Source of the DNA: Agromyces sp. SYSU T00194
GTDB taxonomy: Bacteria > Actinomycetota > Actinomycetes > Actinomycetales > Microbacteriaceae
Assembly (NCBI RefSeq): GCF_040496035.1
Contig: NZ_JBEPJZ010000002.1
Coordinates: forward strand, 806,001-870,000
Reading direction: 5' to 3'
DNA: 64,000 bases
The notes below the pieces were generated by a model. It did no database searches. It was not told the origin of the DNA and saw nothing but the letters and a program-made list of their open reading frames with translations. The stretch's first letter is position 1; every line of letters begins with the position of its first letter. The position numbers and the translations under genes are program-made. Positions 1 to 11,500 of this stretch are shown in pieces.

Positions 1-1
1 G

Positions 2-40
2 CACCACCACGCGTCGGTGATGCGCGCGCGCCACCTGTGA
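2..40 (+). CDS. Possible 3' end of an upstream gene (partial)
   Basis: An open frame enters from the left edge and ends at a TGA at 38-40, giving a basic C-terminal fragment that ends ARHL. Only twelve residues are visible, so no family can be named. It sits about 90 nt before the start of the LuxR-type gene on the same strand. It could equally be chance reading through GC-rich DNA. Confidence 0.25.
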   Translation, partial: HHHASVMRARHL

Positions 41-129
41 CCGGCTCGCCGGCTCGCCCAGGCGGCGCACCGGCACGCGGCCCGCGGTCCTCACGACCTC
101 GGGCCGCGTCGCTGTGGGAGGATGACGCC

Positions 130-2979
130 GTGGGCGCCGCACCGACACGCAGCATGGCCGGCAGGCGTGCCGAGCTGCAGACGCTGCGCGACGCGCTGGC
201 GTCGGCGGATCGCGGCGATACCCGGGTCGTGCTGGTCGGCGGCGAGGCCGGCATCGGCAAGAGCCGGCTCGTCGACGAGTTCATCGCCGACATCGACGGA
301 GCGTTCGTCGCACGCGGCCAGTGCATCGAGCTCGCCGACGCGGGCGCTCCCCTGATCCCGGTGCGCCAGCTCGTGCGCGCGCTCGTCGCCGAGTTCGGCG
401 AGGACGCCGCGCGCGACGCCGCCGGGCCGTCCGCTGACGCGCTCCGCACCCTGTTCCCCGGCGGCGGCGACATCGCACCGAGCGGCGGCGCCGGGCTGCT
501 CGAGGAGGGGTTCCTGCGCCTGGTCGAGGGGCTCTCGCAGCGCAGGCCGCTCGTGCTCGTCATCGAAGACCTGCACTGGGCGGATGCCTCCACCGTGGCC
601 GTCGTCCAGTACGCGATCCGGCTCCTGCGCGACGCGCGCGCACTGCTCGTGCTCACCGCCCGCACTGCCGAGCTGCCGCGCGGGCACCGGCTGCGCACCG
701 ACCTCGCGGAGCTCGACCGGCTGCGTGCGGTCACCCGCATCGAGCTGCCGAGACTCACCCGCGACGACGTGCACGAGATGGCGGGTGCCGCGCACGCCGA
801 CCGGGTCGACGAGCTCTTCGCGCGCAGCGGCGGCATCCCGTTCTTCGTCGAGGAGCTCCTCGGCGCGAGCCCGCACGATCTGCCGCACTCGCTCACCGAC
901 CTGCTCGCCGCGCGCTACGAGCGCATGTCGACCGACACGCGCGCCGCCCTGCGACTGATGTCGGTCGGCGGACTGCGCGTGGAGCACGACCTGCTCGAGG
1001 TCGTCCACGACGGAGAGCCTGTCCGCATGGAGCAGGCGATCCGGGAGGCGATCGACGGCGGGCTGCTGGTCGCAGACCGATCGGGCTACGCCTTCCGTCA
1101 TGCGCTCGTGCGCGAGGTCGTGGACGGCGAGCTGATGCCCGGTGAGCGCTCGCGGTACCACGCGCGGTACGCCGAGGCGCTGCAGTCGCGACGCTGGCCC
1201 GGTATCGACGTGGAGGTCTCCACGCACTTCCTGGCCGCCCGGCGGTACGACGAGGCGTTCACGGCGGCACGGCGAGCGATCGAGGAGTCCGAGCGCTCGT
1301 ACGCGATGTCGACGGTCGCGGCCATGGCCGAGCGAATGGTCGACATCTGGGATCAGGTGCCCGATGCGGAGGCCGTCGCCGGCATGAGCCGGCTCGACCT
1401 GCTGCAGGCCGCGGCAAACGCGCACCGCGCCGCGGGCAGCGCTGTGCGCGCGATCCCCCTCACCGAGCTCGCGATGGAGTCCGCTGCCGACGACCCGCTG
1501 CTCATGGCACGCCTGCTCGGCGACAACGGGCGCGACCTGTACCGCCTCGGCGAACCCGGGGCCCGATCGCGCATGGAGCGCGGCCTCGCGCTGATCGCCG
1601 ACGACGATTCGCACGAGGCACTCGTCCTGCGTGCCGAGATCCTCGCCGACCTCAGCGCCGCGCACATGATGCAGGGCAGCGACGAGACGCTGCGCATCGC
1701 CGAGGAGTCGCTCGAGGCGGGCGCCCGTGCCGGCGACGAGGGGCGCCGCGCAGCATCCGTCGGTGCCAACCTGGCCGGGGTCGCACTCATCGACGCCGGT
1801 CGCGTGGAGGAGGGCATGGAGCGCTTCGCCCAGGCCCGCGAACTCGCCGGCGACGACTGGGGGCCCCGGGTGCGCCTCGCGATCAACCTGTCGGACTCGC
1901 TGCTCCTGCTCGGACGCTACCGCGAGGCGGTCGAGGTCGCCGAGACCGCGCTCGAGGAGGCGCGCGAGCGCGGCGAGGAGCGCGGCACCGGGGTCATGCT
2001 CTCGTCGAACGCCGCAGAGCCGCTCTTCGCGCTCGGCGAATGGGATCGCGCCCGGCGCATCCTCGAACGCACGCTGCGCTCCGACGCCCCCATGGCGTTC
2101 CGCCGGTTCCTCGAGCACATGCAGCTCTGGCTGCTGGTCTGGTCGGGCGAACTCGAGGCGGCGAACGACTGGAACCGCATGATCCGCAGCCGCCGCGACG
2201 AGGTGGGGCGCATCGAGCGCCAGGTGGAGACCGGCGGTGCGTACGACGAGGCGGAGCTCCTGTTCGCGAACGGCGACCCGGCCGCCGCGTTCGCACGGCT
2301 CGAGCCGATCATCTTCGACGGACGCGACGACCGGCCCGCCGATCGACTGCTGCAACTCGCGACGGCCGCACGCATCATCGGCGCGATGCGCGACCGCGGC
2401 ATCGCGCCACCGCGACCCGCCGATGATGTACGGGCGGCACTCGAACCGTTGCAGGGCTGGGAGTCCGCACCCGTGTGGACCGCGATCGCGAACGCCGAGC
2501 TGACCGATGATCCGACCGAACGCGCCGAGGCCTGGCAGCCGGCGCTCGACCTCCTCGCCGCGGGCAACGGCCACCGACATCTGCTCGGCTACGGCCTGGT
2601 CCGCCAGGGCACGGCGCTGCTCGACGCCGGCGACCGCGAGGCGGCGACCGAGCGCATCGCGCGCGGTCGTGCCGAGGCGGAGCCGCTCGGCTGCGGACTC
2701 GTCGTGCGCATGGCGGACGACGTCGCCACACGGGCGGGGCTGCCGCTCGGGGCGACCGGTGAACGCAGCGCAGGCGTCGGGGACGCCGAACTCACCGCAC
2801 GCGAGCAGCAGGTGCTCGACCTCGTCGCCGAGGGCCTGTCCAACCGCGAGATCGGCGAACGCCTGTTCATCAGCGGCAAGACGGTGAGCGTGCACGTCTC
2901 CGCCGTGCTGCGCAAGCTCGGCGTGGGCTCGCGCACGGAGGCGGCGGTCGCCGCGGCCGCGCGGGCGGACCGGGGCTGA
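130..2979 (+). CDS. LuxR-family regulator with N-terminal AAA ATPase (LAL/MalT-like)
   Basis: This is a large cytoplasmic transcription regulator of the MalT/LAL type, about 949 aa. The N-terminal ATPase shows a Walker A (GGEAGIGKS, about residues 37-45) and a Walker B-like [12 protein letters not shown] about 130 residues later. A long helical, TPR-like middle follows, and the last 60 residues form a LuxR helix-turn-helix ([20 protein letters not shown], then KTVSVH). I chose GTG at 130 because GGGAGG lies 8 nt upstream; an in-frame ATG at 37 and an ATG at 154 are alternatives. Family members typically bind an inducer through the middle region and activate transcription using ATP. No target is evident: the gene converges on gcvP across a hairpin, so the neighbour is not an obvious regulon member. 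Confidence 0.85.
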   Translation: MGAAPTRSMAGRRAELQTLRDALASADRGDTRVVLVGGEAGIGKSRLVDEFIADIDGAFVARGQCIELADAGAPLIPVRQLVRALVAEFGEDAARDAAGPSADALRTLFPGGGDIAPSGGAGLLEEGFLRLVEGLSQRRPLVLVIEDLHWADASTVAVVQYAIRLLRDARALLVLTARTAELPRGHRLRTDLAELDRLRAVTRIELPRLTRDDVHEMAGAAHADRVDELFARSGGIPFFVEELLGASPHDLPHSLTDLLAARYERMSTDTRAALRLMSVGGLRVEHDLLEVVHDGEPVRMEQAIREAIDGGLLVADRSGYAFRHALVREVVDGELMPGERSRYHARYAEALQSRRWPGIDVEVSTHFLAARRYDEAFTAARRAIEESERSYAMSTVAAMAERMVDIWDQVPDAEAVAGMSRLDLLQAAANAHRAAGSAVRAIPLTELAMESAADDPLLMARLLGDNGRDLYRLGEPGARSRMERGLALIADDDSHEALVLRAEILADLSAAHMMQGSDETLRIAEESLEAGARAGDEGRRAASVGANLAGVALIDAGRVEEGMERFAQARELAGDDWGPRVRLAINLSDSLLLLGRYREAVEVAETALEEARERGEERGTGVMLSSNAAEPLFALGEWDRARRILERTLRSDAPMAFRRFLEHMQLWLLVWSGELEAANDWNRMIRSRRDEVGRIERQVETGGAYDEAELLFANGDPAAAFARLEPIIFDGRDDRPADRLLQLATAARIIGAMRDRGIAPPRPADDVRAALEPLQGWESAPVWTAIANAELTDDPTERAEAWQPALDLLAAGNGHRHLLGYGLVRQGTALLDAGDREAATERIARGRAEAEPLGCGLVVRMADDVATRAGLPLGATGERSAGVGDAELTAREQQVLDLVAEGLSNREIGERLFISGKTVSVHVSAVLRKLGVGSRTEAAVAAAARADRG

Positions 2980-3018
2980 CCGGCCCGCCCGGGGCATCCG
3001 CTCGACGTCGGCGACGTA

Positions 3019-3057
3019 CCCGGGGCCGGCGCTCGATTCGAGCGGCGCAGCCCCGGG
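3019..3057. terminator. Hairpin between convergent LuxR and gcvP genes
   Basis: CCCGGGGC at 3019-3026 pairs with GCCCCGGG at 3050-3057, and an inner arm CGCTCGA pairs with TCGAGCG. The hairpin lies between two convergent stop codons, as expected for a bidirectional terminator. It has no U-run, which is common in high-GC actinobacteria. Confidence 0.5.
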
Positions 3058-3069
3058 GCATCCGTCGGC

Positions 3070-5936
<2,867 letters not shown>

Positions 5937-5940
<4 letters not shown>

Positions 5941-6335
5941 TCGCCCGTGACCTCGCGGTACTGCTCGAGGCTCAGCAGGTCCGCCGGGATCTCCGCGACC
6001 GTGACCTTGATCAGCCAGCCGTCGCCGAAGGGGTCGCTGTTGAGCAGCTCGGGCTCCTCGACCGCGCGCTCGTTCACCTCGGTCACGGTGCCGTCGACCG
6101 GCGAGATGAGCTCGCCCACCGACTTCGTCGACTCGATCTCGCCCACGACGTCGCCTGCGGCGACGGCCGTGCCGACCGCGGGCAGCTCGACGAACACGAC
6201 GTCGCCCAGCTTCTCGGCGGCGTAGGCGGTGATGCCCACGACCACGCCGCCCGCGTCGACGCCCTCCGCGGGATCCTCGTCGACGAGCACCCACTCGTGG
6301 TCGCTCGTGTACTTCAGGTCGTTCAGGTCGGTCAT
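5937..6335 (-). CDS. gcvH: Glycine cleavage system H protein
   Basis: This is the lipoyl carrier of the glycine cleavage complex, 132 aa, shuttling the methylamine intermediate from GcvP to GcvT. The lipoylation motif [11 protein letters not shown] places the modified lysine at residue 71. The N-terminal YTSDHEWV and C-terminal GWLIKV stretches match the family. GAGGGG precedes the ATG at 6335. It lies 83 nt after gcvT and overlaps gcvP by 4 nt, so all three proteins would be made from one message. Confidence 0.97.
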
Positions 6336-6418
6336 GGGGTTCCCCTCGGATCGGTGGGTCGCGGTGCTCGGTGGGCGGTGCGGTTCGTGGTGGGTGGCGG
6401 GTTCGCCGGACGGCGCGG

Positions 6419-7567
6419 CTACTGCTCGCGGCGGTAGAAGGGCAGGTCGACGACGGATGCGGCGATGCGCGTGCCGCGCACGTCGACATACAGCGCGGTG
6501 CCCGTCGCCGCGTGACGCGGAGCGACGTAGGCCATGGCGATCGGGTGGCCGAGCGTGGGCGACAGCGCGCCGCTCGTGATCACGCCGACCTCGGAGGCAT
6601 CCGCCCCCTCGCCGTCGAACAGCGCGTACCCGGCGCGGCCCGCGCGGCGGCCCTCGCTCGCGAGCCCGACCAGCACCGGGGCATCCGCCGCCGGCCCCTC
6701 CTCGCTCGCGGCGCGGCCGACGAAGTCGACCTCCTTGGCGAGCGCGACGACGCGCCCGAGCCCCGCCTGCGCCGGGAACGTGTCGCGGGTGAGCTCGTGC
6801 CCGTAGAGCGGCATGCCCGCCTCGAGGCGCAGCGTGTCGCGGCTGGCCAGGCCCGCCGGCACGAGCCCGAGCGGCTCGCCGGCCTCGACGAGCGCCTCCC
6901 AGAGGGCGGGCGCCTGGTCGGGCGAGACGTAGAGCTCGAAGCCGTCCTCGCCCGTGTAGCCGGTGCGCGCGACGAGCACCGGCTGCTCGGCGAACTCGGC
7001 CGCGACGGCGCGGTAGTACTTCATTCCGGTGACGGCATGCACGAAGTCGTCGTGGTCGTTGCCGTCGCCCTGGATGCCGAAGCCGGGCGTCGTGGTGAGG
7101 ATCTCGAGGGCCTTCGGCCCCTGCACCGCGACAAGGGCGACGTCGTCGGACTCGTCGAACACCTCGCAGTCGAACGGCGCCGTGCGGGCGCGCAGCTCGT
7201 CGGCGACGTGGGCGGCGTTGGCGGCGTTGGCGACGACGAGGAAGCGGTCGGCCCCCGTGCGGTAGACCACGAGGTCGTCGATCACGCCGCCGTGGCGCGC
7301 GAGCAGCAGCGTGTACTTCGCCTGACCCTCGGCGCTGGCCGAGAGCTTGCCGGCGAGCGCGTAGTCGAGCGCGCGGTCGGCCTCGGGCCCGACGACCACG
7401 ATCTCGCCCATGTGCGAGAGGTCGAAGATGCCCGCCGCGGTGCGGACCGCCTTGTGCTCGGCGAGGTCGGACGAATAGCGCACGGGCATCTGCCAGCCCG
7501 CGAAGTCGGTGAAGGTCGCGCCGGCGGCGCGGTGGATCGCATCGAGGGGGCTCAGGCGTTCGGTCAC
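6419..7567 (-). CDS. gcvT: Glycine cleavage system T protein (aminomethyltransferase)
   Basis: This tetrahydrofolate-dependent aminomethyltransferase releases ammonia and transfers the one-carbon unit from lipoyl-GcvH to THF. The protein is 382 aa. Recognisable stretches include [15 protein letters not shown] near the N-terminus, FDLSHMGE, and [13 protein letters not shown] in the middle. The start is GTG at 7567, 6 nt after AGGAG; a longer in-frame start at 7588 is less likely. It is the first gene of the operon, directly downstream of the tandem glycine riboswitch. Confidence 0.96.
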   Translation of the reverse strand: MTERLSPLDAIHRAAGATFTDFAGWQMPVRYSSDLAEHKAVRTAAGIFDLSHMGEIVVVGPEADRALDYALAGKLSASAEGQAKYTLLLARHGGVIDDLVVYRTGADRFLVVANAANAAHVADELRARTAPFDCEVFDESDDVALVAVQGPKALEILTTTPGFGIQGDGNDHDDFVHAVTGMKYYRAVAAEFAEQPVLVARTGYTGEDGFELYVSPDQAPALWEALVEAGEPLGLVPAGLASRDTLRLEAGMPLYGHELTRDTFPAQAGLGRVVALAKEVDFVGRAASEEGPAADAPVLVGLASEGRRAGRAGYALFDGEGADASEVGVITSGALSPTLGHPIAMAYVAPRHAATGTALYVDVRGTRIAASVVDLPFYRREQ

Positions 7568-7611
7568 GGAGTTCTCCTGTCGTCGCACGGCGCGCGCGGC
7601 ATGCTGCCGCG

Positions 7612-7800
7612 GTCGAGAACTCCCCCTCTGTCATGTGCCTGAGAGTTTCACGGACCCCGTGGGGTGCGCTTTCACCGTGGGCGGGATGCTCGTGGCATCC
7701 GCTTTTCAGAGCGGCCTGCTCGCTGCGGTCTGTGACCTGAGAGATTGGCGGGGAGGCTTGCTCCTTCGGTGCCGGCCCAGCCGGCTCTCCCGCAACGCGT
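7612..7800 (-). promoter_or_regulatory. Tandem glycine riboswitch (gcvT type) upstream of gcvT-gcvH-gcvP
   Basis: Read on the minus strand, the leader starts with GGGAGAG, continues with CCGAAGGAGCAA and ends its first unit with ATCTCTCAGG followed by CACAGACCGC. A second unit carries a GGTGAAAG segment and ends ACTCTCAGGCACATGACAGAG. These paired CTCTCAGG cores are the hallmark of the two-aptamer glycine riboswitch. It lies about 45 nt before the gcvT start and should switch the operon on when glycine is bound. The exact ends are approximate. Confidence 0.93.
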
Positions 7801-7890
7801 CGATGGCCCGATATGCGATTGTGCGCACAGCCTACCAACCGAATCCGGGAATCCTCGCCCCGCGCTGCGCGCGAGCCCGGTCCGGCCCCA

Positions 7891-7944
7891 GACCCGTCAA
7901 TCTCCTGCGCTCTCGCGCCTCATGGCGCAGTTTCTTGACGGGTC
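7891..7944. repeat. Palindromic repeat copy A (54 nt)
   Basis: The copy begins GACCCGTCAA and ends TTGACGGGTC, with an inner CTGCGC/GCGCAG pairing. It can fold as one long hairpin with a short variable loop. It is the outermost left copy of four that share the outer arms and inner CTGCG/CGCAG blocks but differ in the loop. Confidence 0.85.
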
Positions 7945-7973
7945 TCGCGCACGACCCGTCCCCGTGGTCTCGA

Positions 7974-8027
7974 GACCCGTCAAGAGCCTGCACTCCCAGC
8001 GCTGAGAACGCAGGTTCTTGACGGGCG
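7974..8027. repeat. Palindromic repeat copy B (54 nt)
   Basis: This is the second left copy, in the same register as copy A: GACCCGTCAA at the left, CTGCA/CGCAG inside and TTGACGGG at the right. The last two outer bases of the right arm are changed (GC instead of TC... read as GCG after GGG), so it is slightly decayed. About 30 nt separate it from copy A, including another partial GACCCGTC. Confidence 0.8.
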
Positions 8028-8136
8028 TTGTATCGGCGACCAGGGGTAGGTCCTCCACAGGCGCGAACGGGCACCCTCTCGGGGGGTGTGCGCATGCGGC
8101 ACCGCCGAAGTCCGGCTCGTTGGAGACAGTGTCAGC

Positions 8137-9066
8137 ATGCGAAGTCCGAGCCGACTCCCCGCCGATCTCGTGTCCCGCGTGTCATTCACGACTGGGGATG
8201 CCGCGAAGCACGGCGTCGGACATCGGCGGCTCGCCGCACCCGACATCGTGGCTCCGTTCCACGGGGTTCGGTCCGCCCAAGACGCACCACCGCTCGCGTC
8301 GGCCTATCAGGTGCGACTCGCCGAGGGTCAGTGCTTCAGCCACACCACGGCCGCACTGCTCTTAGGCTGTCCGCTCCCCCGCAGGCTGGAACGAGACCCG
8401 CGTGTCCACGTCTCGAGCGTCGGGAAGTGGCGCGGGCCCCGCACTCGCGGGGTCGTCGGGCACGAGCTGTCGAGCCGATGCACCAAGGTCATCGAGGTCG
8501 ATGGCCTGCTGGTGACGGATGCTCCGACCACCTGGCGCCACCTCGCCGGGATGCTCTCCGTCGACGAGCTCATCGTGGTCGGCGACTACTTGGTGTCGCC
8601 CCGCGGGTCCTACGGCGATCTCCCTGCCCTCACCGAGGACGAGGCGCTCCAGCGTTCGATCGAGCGAACGCCGCGCCTTCGCGGAGCGGCTCGCGCCCGC
8701 GATGCACTCGTCGACGTCCGCGCGGGCGCCCGTTCACCGAAGGAGACCGAAGCTCGGCTCATGCTCTGCCGTGCAGGATTGCCGGAGCCGGTGCTGAACC
8801 ATCCAGTCGTCGACGAGAAGGGCGAACTCATCGCAGAGATCGACCTCGCGTACCCGGACGACCTTCTCGGAGTGGAGTACGAGGGCGACACGCATCGCGA
8901 GCGCGAACGCTTCCGTCGTGACATCCGACGCATCGAACGGCTCCAGGACGCGGGTTGGCACATGATCCGCCTGACCTCGGACGACGTTGACGCGACGCTC
9001 ACGACGACGGCCTCCTGCGACGCGGTGGAGCGAATCGAACGCCGACTCCGCATGCCTCGCACCTGA
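8137..9066 (+). CDS. DUF559-family protein: AbiEi-like winged helix plus PD-(D/E)XK-like nuclease domain
   Basis: The 309-aa protein starts at ATG 8137, about 10 nt after GGAGA. Residues about 10-60 look like the AbiEi-type winged-helix segment found in many actinobacterial proteins. The C-terminal third shows the Vsr/DUF559 nuclease pattern: an upstream SPKETEARL helix, then EIDLAYPDDLLGVEYEGDTH with acidic residues in the order expected for PD-(D/E)XK enzymes, and a terminal GWHMIRLTSDDV. Such proteins are common and usually annotated as AbiEi antitoxin-like or hypothetical; no cognate AbiEii toxin is beside it. It stands alone between two pairs of palindromes, which suggests (inference) that the winged helix or nuclease acts on them. 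Confidence 0.75.
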   Translation: MRSPSRLPADLVSRVSFTTGDAAKHGVGHRRLAAPDIVAPFHGVRSAQDAPPLASAYQVRLAEGQCFSHTTAALLLGCPLPRRLERDPRVHVSSVGKWRGPRTRGVVGHELSSRCTKVIEVDGLLVTDAPTTWRHLAGMLSVDELIVVGDYLVSPRGSYGDLPALTEDEALQRSIERTPRLRGAARARDALVDVRAGARSPKETEARLMLCRAGLPEPVLNHPVVDEKGELIAEIDLAYPDDLLGVEYEGDTHRERERFRRDIRRIERLQDAGWHMIRLTSDDVDATLTTTASCDAVERIERRLRMPRT

Positions 9067-9106
9067 AGACCAGAGACGCGGCAGACCTGGTTCCCCGCCC
9101 CGCTGA

Positions 9107-9160
9107 GACCCGTCAAGAAGCTGCGCTCTCCCCGCTGGGAGCGCAGTTTTCTGACGGGTC
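9107..9160. repeat. Palindromic repeat copy C (54 nt)
   Basis: This is the first right-hand copy, 40 nt after the DUF559 stop codon. GACCCGTCAA and CTGCGCTC on the left pair with GAGCGCAG and CTGACGGGTC on the right, the best internal match of the four. It could also act as a terminator-like hairpin for the gene, though it has no U-run. Confidence 0.85.
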
Positions 9161-9189
9161 TCGAGCCACCTACGTGACCCGACACGCAA

Positions 9190-9243
9190 GACCCGTCAGG
9201 AAACTGCGGTCTGGCTCGCCAAAGCGCAGGGAATTGACGGGTC
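9190..9243. repeat. Palindromic repeat copy D (54 nt)
   Basis: This is the outermost right copy, starting GACCCGTCAG and ending TTGACGGGTC, with CTGCG/CGCAG inner blocks. It starts 29 nt after copy C, nearly the same gap as between copies A and B, so the left and right pairs have matching geometry. Confidence 0.83.
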
Positions 9244-9263
9244 TGGAAGTTCGCGGGGGCGGT

Positions 9264-9324
9264 TTGTGTTCGGGTCAGGGTGACACTAAGATGGACGCGG
9301 TCTTCGAGTCAGACTGACACTTAG
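9264..9324 (+). promoter_or_regulatory. nrtR-nad operon promoter with candidate NrtR operator repeats
   Basis: TTGTGT at 9264-9269 and TAAGAT at 9287-9292 are separated by 17 nt and make a good -35/-10 pair. TGACACTAAG (9281-9290) overlaps the -10. A second, near-identical TGACACTTAG (9315-9324) lies just downstream and is preceded by GTCAGAC, giving a GTCA-N3-TGAC palindrome. NrtR proteins usually repress their own nad operons, so these repeats are the likely operator. Confidence 0.65.
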
Positions 9325-9336
9325 GGGGTGGGGCGG

Positions 9337-10107
9337 ATGCCGGTGGAGCCCGTGGGCACGCACGACGCGCGCCTCGCCGTGTCGACGGTGATCTTCGCGC
9401 TGCGCCGCGACGAGGCATCCGGACTGCCCACGCTCTGGATTCCGCTGGTGCGCCGCACGCGCGACCCCTACCTCGACGACTGGGCGCTGCCCGGCGGCTG
9501 GCTGCCCGACGACGAGGAGCTGTCGGATGCCGCGGCGCGCACCCTCGGCGAGACGACCGGCCTCGCGCCGAAGTACCTCGAGCAGCTCTACACGTTCGGT
9601 GCGATCGGACGCTCCCCCGGCGGGCGCGTGGTGTCGGTCGTGTACTGGGCACTCGTGCAGTCGGACGAGGCCGAGCGCGCCACCGCCGACGAGAACGTGC
9701 GCTGGTGCGCCGCCGACTCGCTCGGGCGGCTCGCCTTCGACCACAACCGCATCGTCGAGTACGCGCTCTGGCGGCTCCGCACGAAGATGGAGTACGCGCG
9801 CATCGCGCACGCGTTCCTCGGCGAGACCTTCACGCTCGCGCAGCTGCGCGAGGTGCACGAGGCGGTGCTGCAGCGCCGCCTCGACCCCGCGAACTTCCGT
9901 CGCACGATGGAAGCGTCCGGCACGCTCGTCGACACCGGCGAGCGCCTGTCGGGCACCCCGCACCGGCCGCCCAAGCTGTACCGGTACGACGCCTCGATCG
10001 ACCTGGCCGACGCCGGGCCGCTCGCCCGAACCCGCGCGCTGCGCAGCGCGCACGACGATCGGGTCGAGTCCGACCCGATCCTGCCCCACCCGAGGATGAG
10101 AGCATGA
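9337..10107 (+). CDS. nrtR: NrtR-type regulator of NAD biosynthesis (Nudix plus winged HTH)
   Basis: The 256-aa protein has an N-terminal Nudix-like domain and a C-terminal winged helix, the NrtR layout. The Nudix box is degenerate: GGWLPDDEE is followed by RTLGETTGL instead of RExxEExGL, as in NrtR proteins that sense ADP-ribose or related ligands without hydrolysing them. The C-terminal part (ARIAHAFLGETFTLAQLREVHE) is typical of the DNA-binding half. I chose ATG 9337 because a GGGGGTGGGG run precedes it; GTG 9328 is possible. It overlaps nadA by ATGA, so the regulator is co-expressed with its targets. Confidence 0.88.
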   Translation: MPVEPVGTHDARLAVSTVIFALRRDEASGLPTLWIPLVRRTRDPYLDDWALPGGWLPDDEELSDAAARTLGETTGLAPKYLEQLYTFGAIGRSPGGRVVSVVYWALVQSDEAERATADENVRWCAADSLGRLAFDHNRIVEYALWRLRTKMEYARIAHAFLGETFTLAQLREVHEAVLQRRLDPANFRRTMEASGTLVDTGERLSGTPHRPPKLYRYDASIDLADAGPLARTRALRSAHDDRVESDPILPHPRMRA

Positions 10108-11498
10108 CCATCGCAACGCCCCCCGCCCGCGACGAGGTGGAGACCCGTCGCGCGGCATCCGTCGACCGCAGCATCCGGCTCATCCAGACCGGGTCGAAGG
10201 CCGGCGCGACCTGCACCCCCGAACTCGCGAAGGGCCCGTGGGAGTTCGACCGCGGGCCGATCGGCTACGGTCCCGGCTCGTCGATGGGCGACGTGATCCC
10301 CACCGGCTCGCCGCGCCAGGGCGACCTGCCCGAGTCGTACCGCACGGCCTCGCAGGACGAGCTGCACGCGCGCATCGAGGCCGCCAAGGCGACTCTCGGC
10401 GACCGCGTCGTCGTGCTCGGCCACTTCTACCAGCGCGACGAGGTGGTGCGGCACGCCGACTTCGTGGGCGACTCGTTCCAGCTCGCGAACGCCGCCAAGG
10501 CGAAGCCCGAGGCCGAGGCGATCGTGTTCTGCGGCGTGCACTTCATGGCCGAGACCGCAGACATGCTCTCGGGCGCCGAGCAGGCCGTGATCCTGCCCAA
10601 CCTCGCGGCCGGCTGCTCGATGGCCGACATGGCCGACCTCGACTCCGTCATGGAGTGCTGGGAGCAGCTCGAGGAGGTCTACGGCACCGAGCCCGACGCC
10701 GACGGCCGCGTGCCGGTCATCCCGGTGACCTACATGAACTCGTCGGCGGCGCTCAAGGGCTTCTGCGGTGAGCGCGGCGGCATCGTCTGCACCTCGTCGA
10801 ACGCCGAGACGGTGCTCGAGTGGGCGTTCGAGCGCGGGCAGCGCGTGCTGTTCTTCCCCGACCAGCACCTCGGCCGCAACACGGCCAAGGCGATGGGCGT
10901 GCCGCTGGAGCACATGCCGATGTGGAACCCGCGCAAGCCGCTCGGCGGCTCGACCGAGGACGAGCTGCACGACGCGCGGGTGATCCTCTGGCACGGCTTC
11001 TGCTCGGTGCACAAGCGCTTCACGGTCGACCAGATCGAGACCGCGCGCGCCGAGCACCCGGGCGTGCAGGTCATCGTGCACCCCGAGTGCCCGATGCCCG
11101 TGGTCGACGCGGCCGACGGCTACGGCTCGACCGACTTCATCGTGAAGGCCATCAACGCCGCCCCCGCGGGGTCGAGCTTCGCGATCGGCACCGAGATCAA
11201 CCTCGTGCAGCGCCTCGCCGCCGAGCACCCCGAGCACGAGATCTTCTGCCTCGACCCCGTCGTCTGCCCGTGCTCGACGATGTACCGCATCCACCCCGGC
11301 TACCTGGCCTGGGTGCTGGAGGAGCTCGTCGAGGGCCGCACGGTGAACCCCATCACCGTGCCCGAGGACGTCGCGGGCCACGCGCGGGTGGCACTCGAGC
11401 GGATGCTGGCGGCCAAGCCGCCCGCCGGCGCCGTCGCGAAGGCCGGCACGCGCGTCTCCGACGCCATCGCGGCGCCCTCCCCCGGCACGACGGACTGA
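10104..11498 (+). CDS. nadA: Quinolinate synthase A
   Basis: This 4Fe-4S enzyme condenses iminoaspartate with dihydroxyacetone phosphate to form quinolinate, the second step of de novo NAD synthesis. The 464-aa length suits the longer actinobacterial form. Three cluster-cysteine regions are visible: FCGVHFMAETADML, GGIVCTSSNAETVL and DPVVCPCSTMYRIHP. GHFYQRDEVV and HPECPMPVVDAADG are further family stretches. The ATG overlaps the nrtR stop. NadB follows after 2 nt, supplying its unstable substrate, and a cysteine desulfurase further down probably serves its cluster. Confidence 0.97.
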   Translation: MTIATPPARDEVETRRAASVDRSIRLIQTGSKAGATCTPELAKGPWEFDRGPIGYGPGSSMGDVIPTGSPRQGDLPESYRTASQDELHARIEAAKATLGDRVVVLGHFYQRDEVVRHADFVGDSFQLANAAKAKPEAEAIVFCGVHFMAETADMLSGAEQAVILPNLAAGCSMADMADLDSVMECWEQLEEVYGTEPDADGRVPVIPVTYMNSSAALKGFCGERGGIVCTSSNAETVLEWAFERGQRVLFFPDQHLGRNTAKAMGVPLEHMPMWNPRKPLGGSTEDELHDARVILWHGFCSVHKRFTVDQIETARAEHPGVQVIVHPECPMPVVDAADGYGSTDFIVKAINAAPAGSSFAIGTEINLVQRLAAEHPEHEIFCLDPVVCPCSTMYRIHPGYLAWVLEELVEGRTVNPITVPEDVAGHARVALERMLAAKPPAGAVAKAGTRVSDAIAAPSPGTTD

Positions 11499-11500
11499 CC

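Larger units (their letters stand above)
7888..9246. mobile_element. Candidate palindrome-bracketed DUF559 unit (REPtron-like)
   Basis: Two 54-nt imperfect palindromes precede and two follow a single DUF559 gene. The outermost 13 bp form a perfect terminal inverted repeat: CCAGACCCGTCAA at 7888-7900 and TTGACGGGTCTGG at 9234-9246. Total length is 1359 bp. I see no target-site duplication and no recognised transposase. The pattern resembles a REP-palindrome pair on each side of a RAYT gene, but the protein is a winged-helix plus PD-(D/E)XK-like protein. That it moves, or once moved, is inference. Confidence 0.45.

Noticed and set aside
91..2997. Long minus-strand open frame of nearly 970 codons over the LuxR gene
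   Set aside because: It is the antisense shadow of a recognised protein in very GC-rich DNA; its translation shows no domain.
7891..8027. Palindromes read as simple intrinsic terminators of a divergent gene
   Set aside because: They lie upstream of the DUF559 gene as well as downstream, occur in pairs with equal spacing and have no U-run.
7832..8095. Minus-strand frame of 87 codons between the riboswitch and the DUF559 gene
   Set aside because: It runs through palindromes A and B and shows no start signal; I read the region as repeats.
7891..9243. Possible CRISPR array
   Set aside because: There are only four copies, each a palindrome, with a gene in the middle and unequal spacing between pairs; no cas gene is present.
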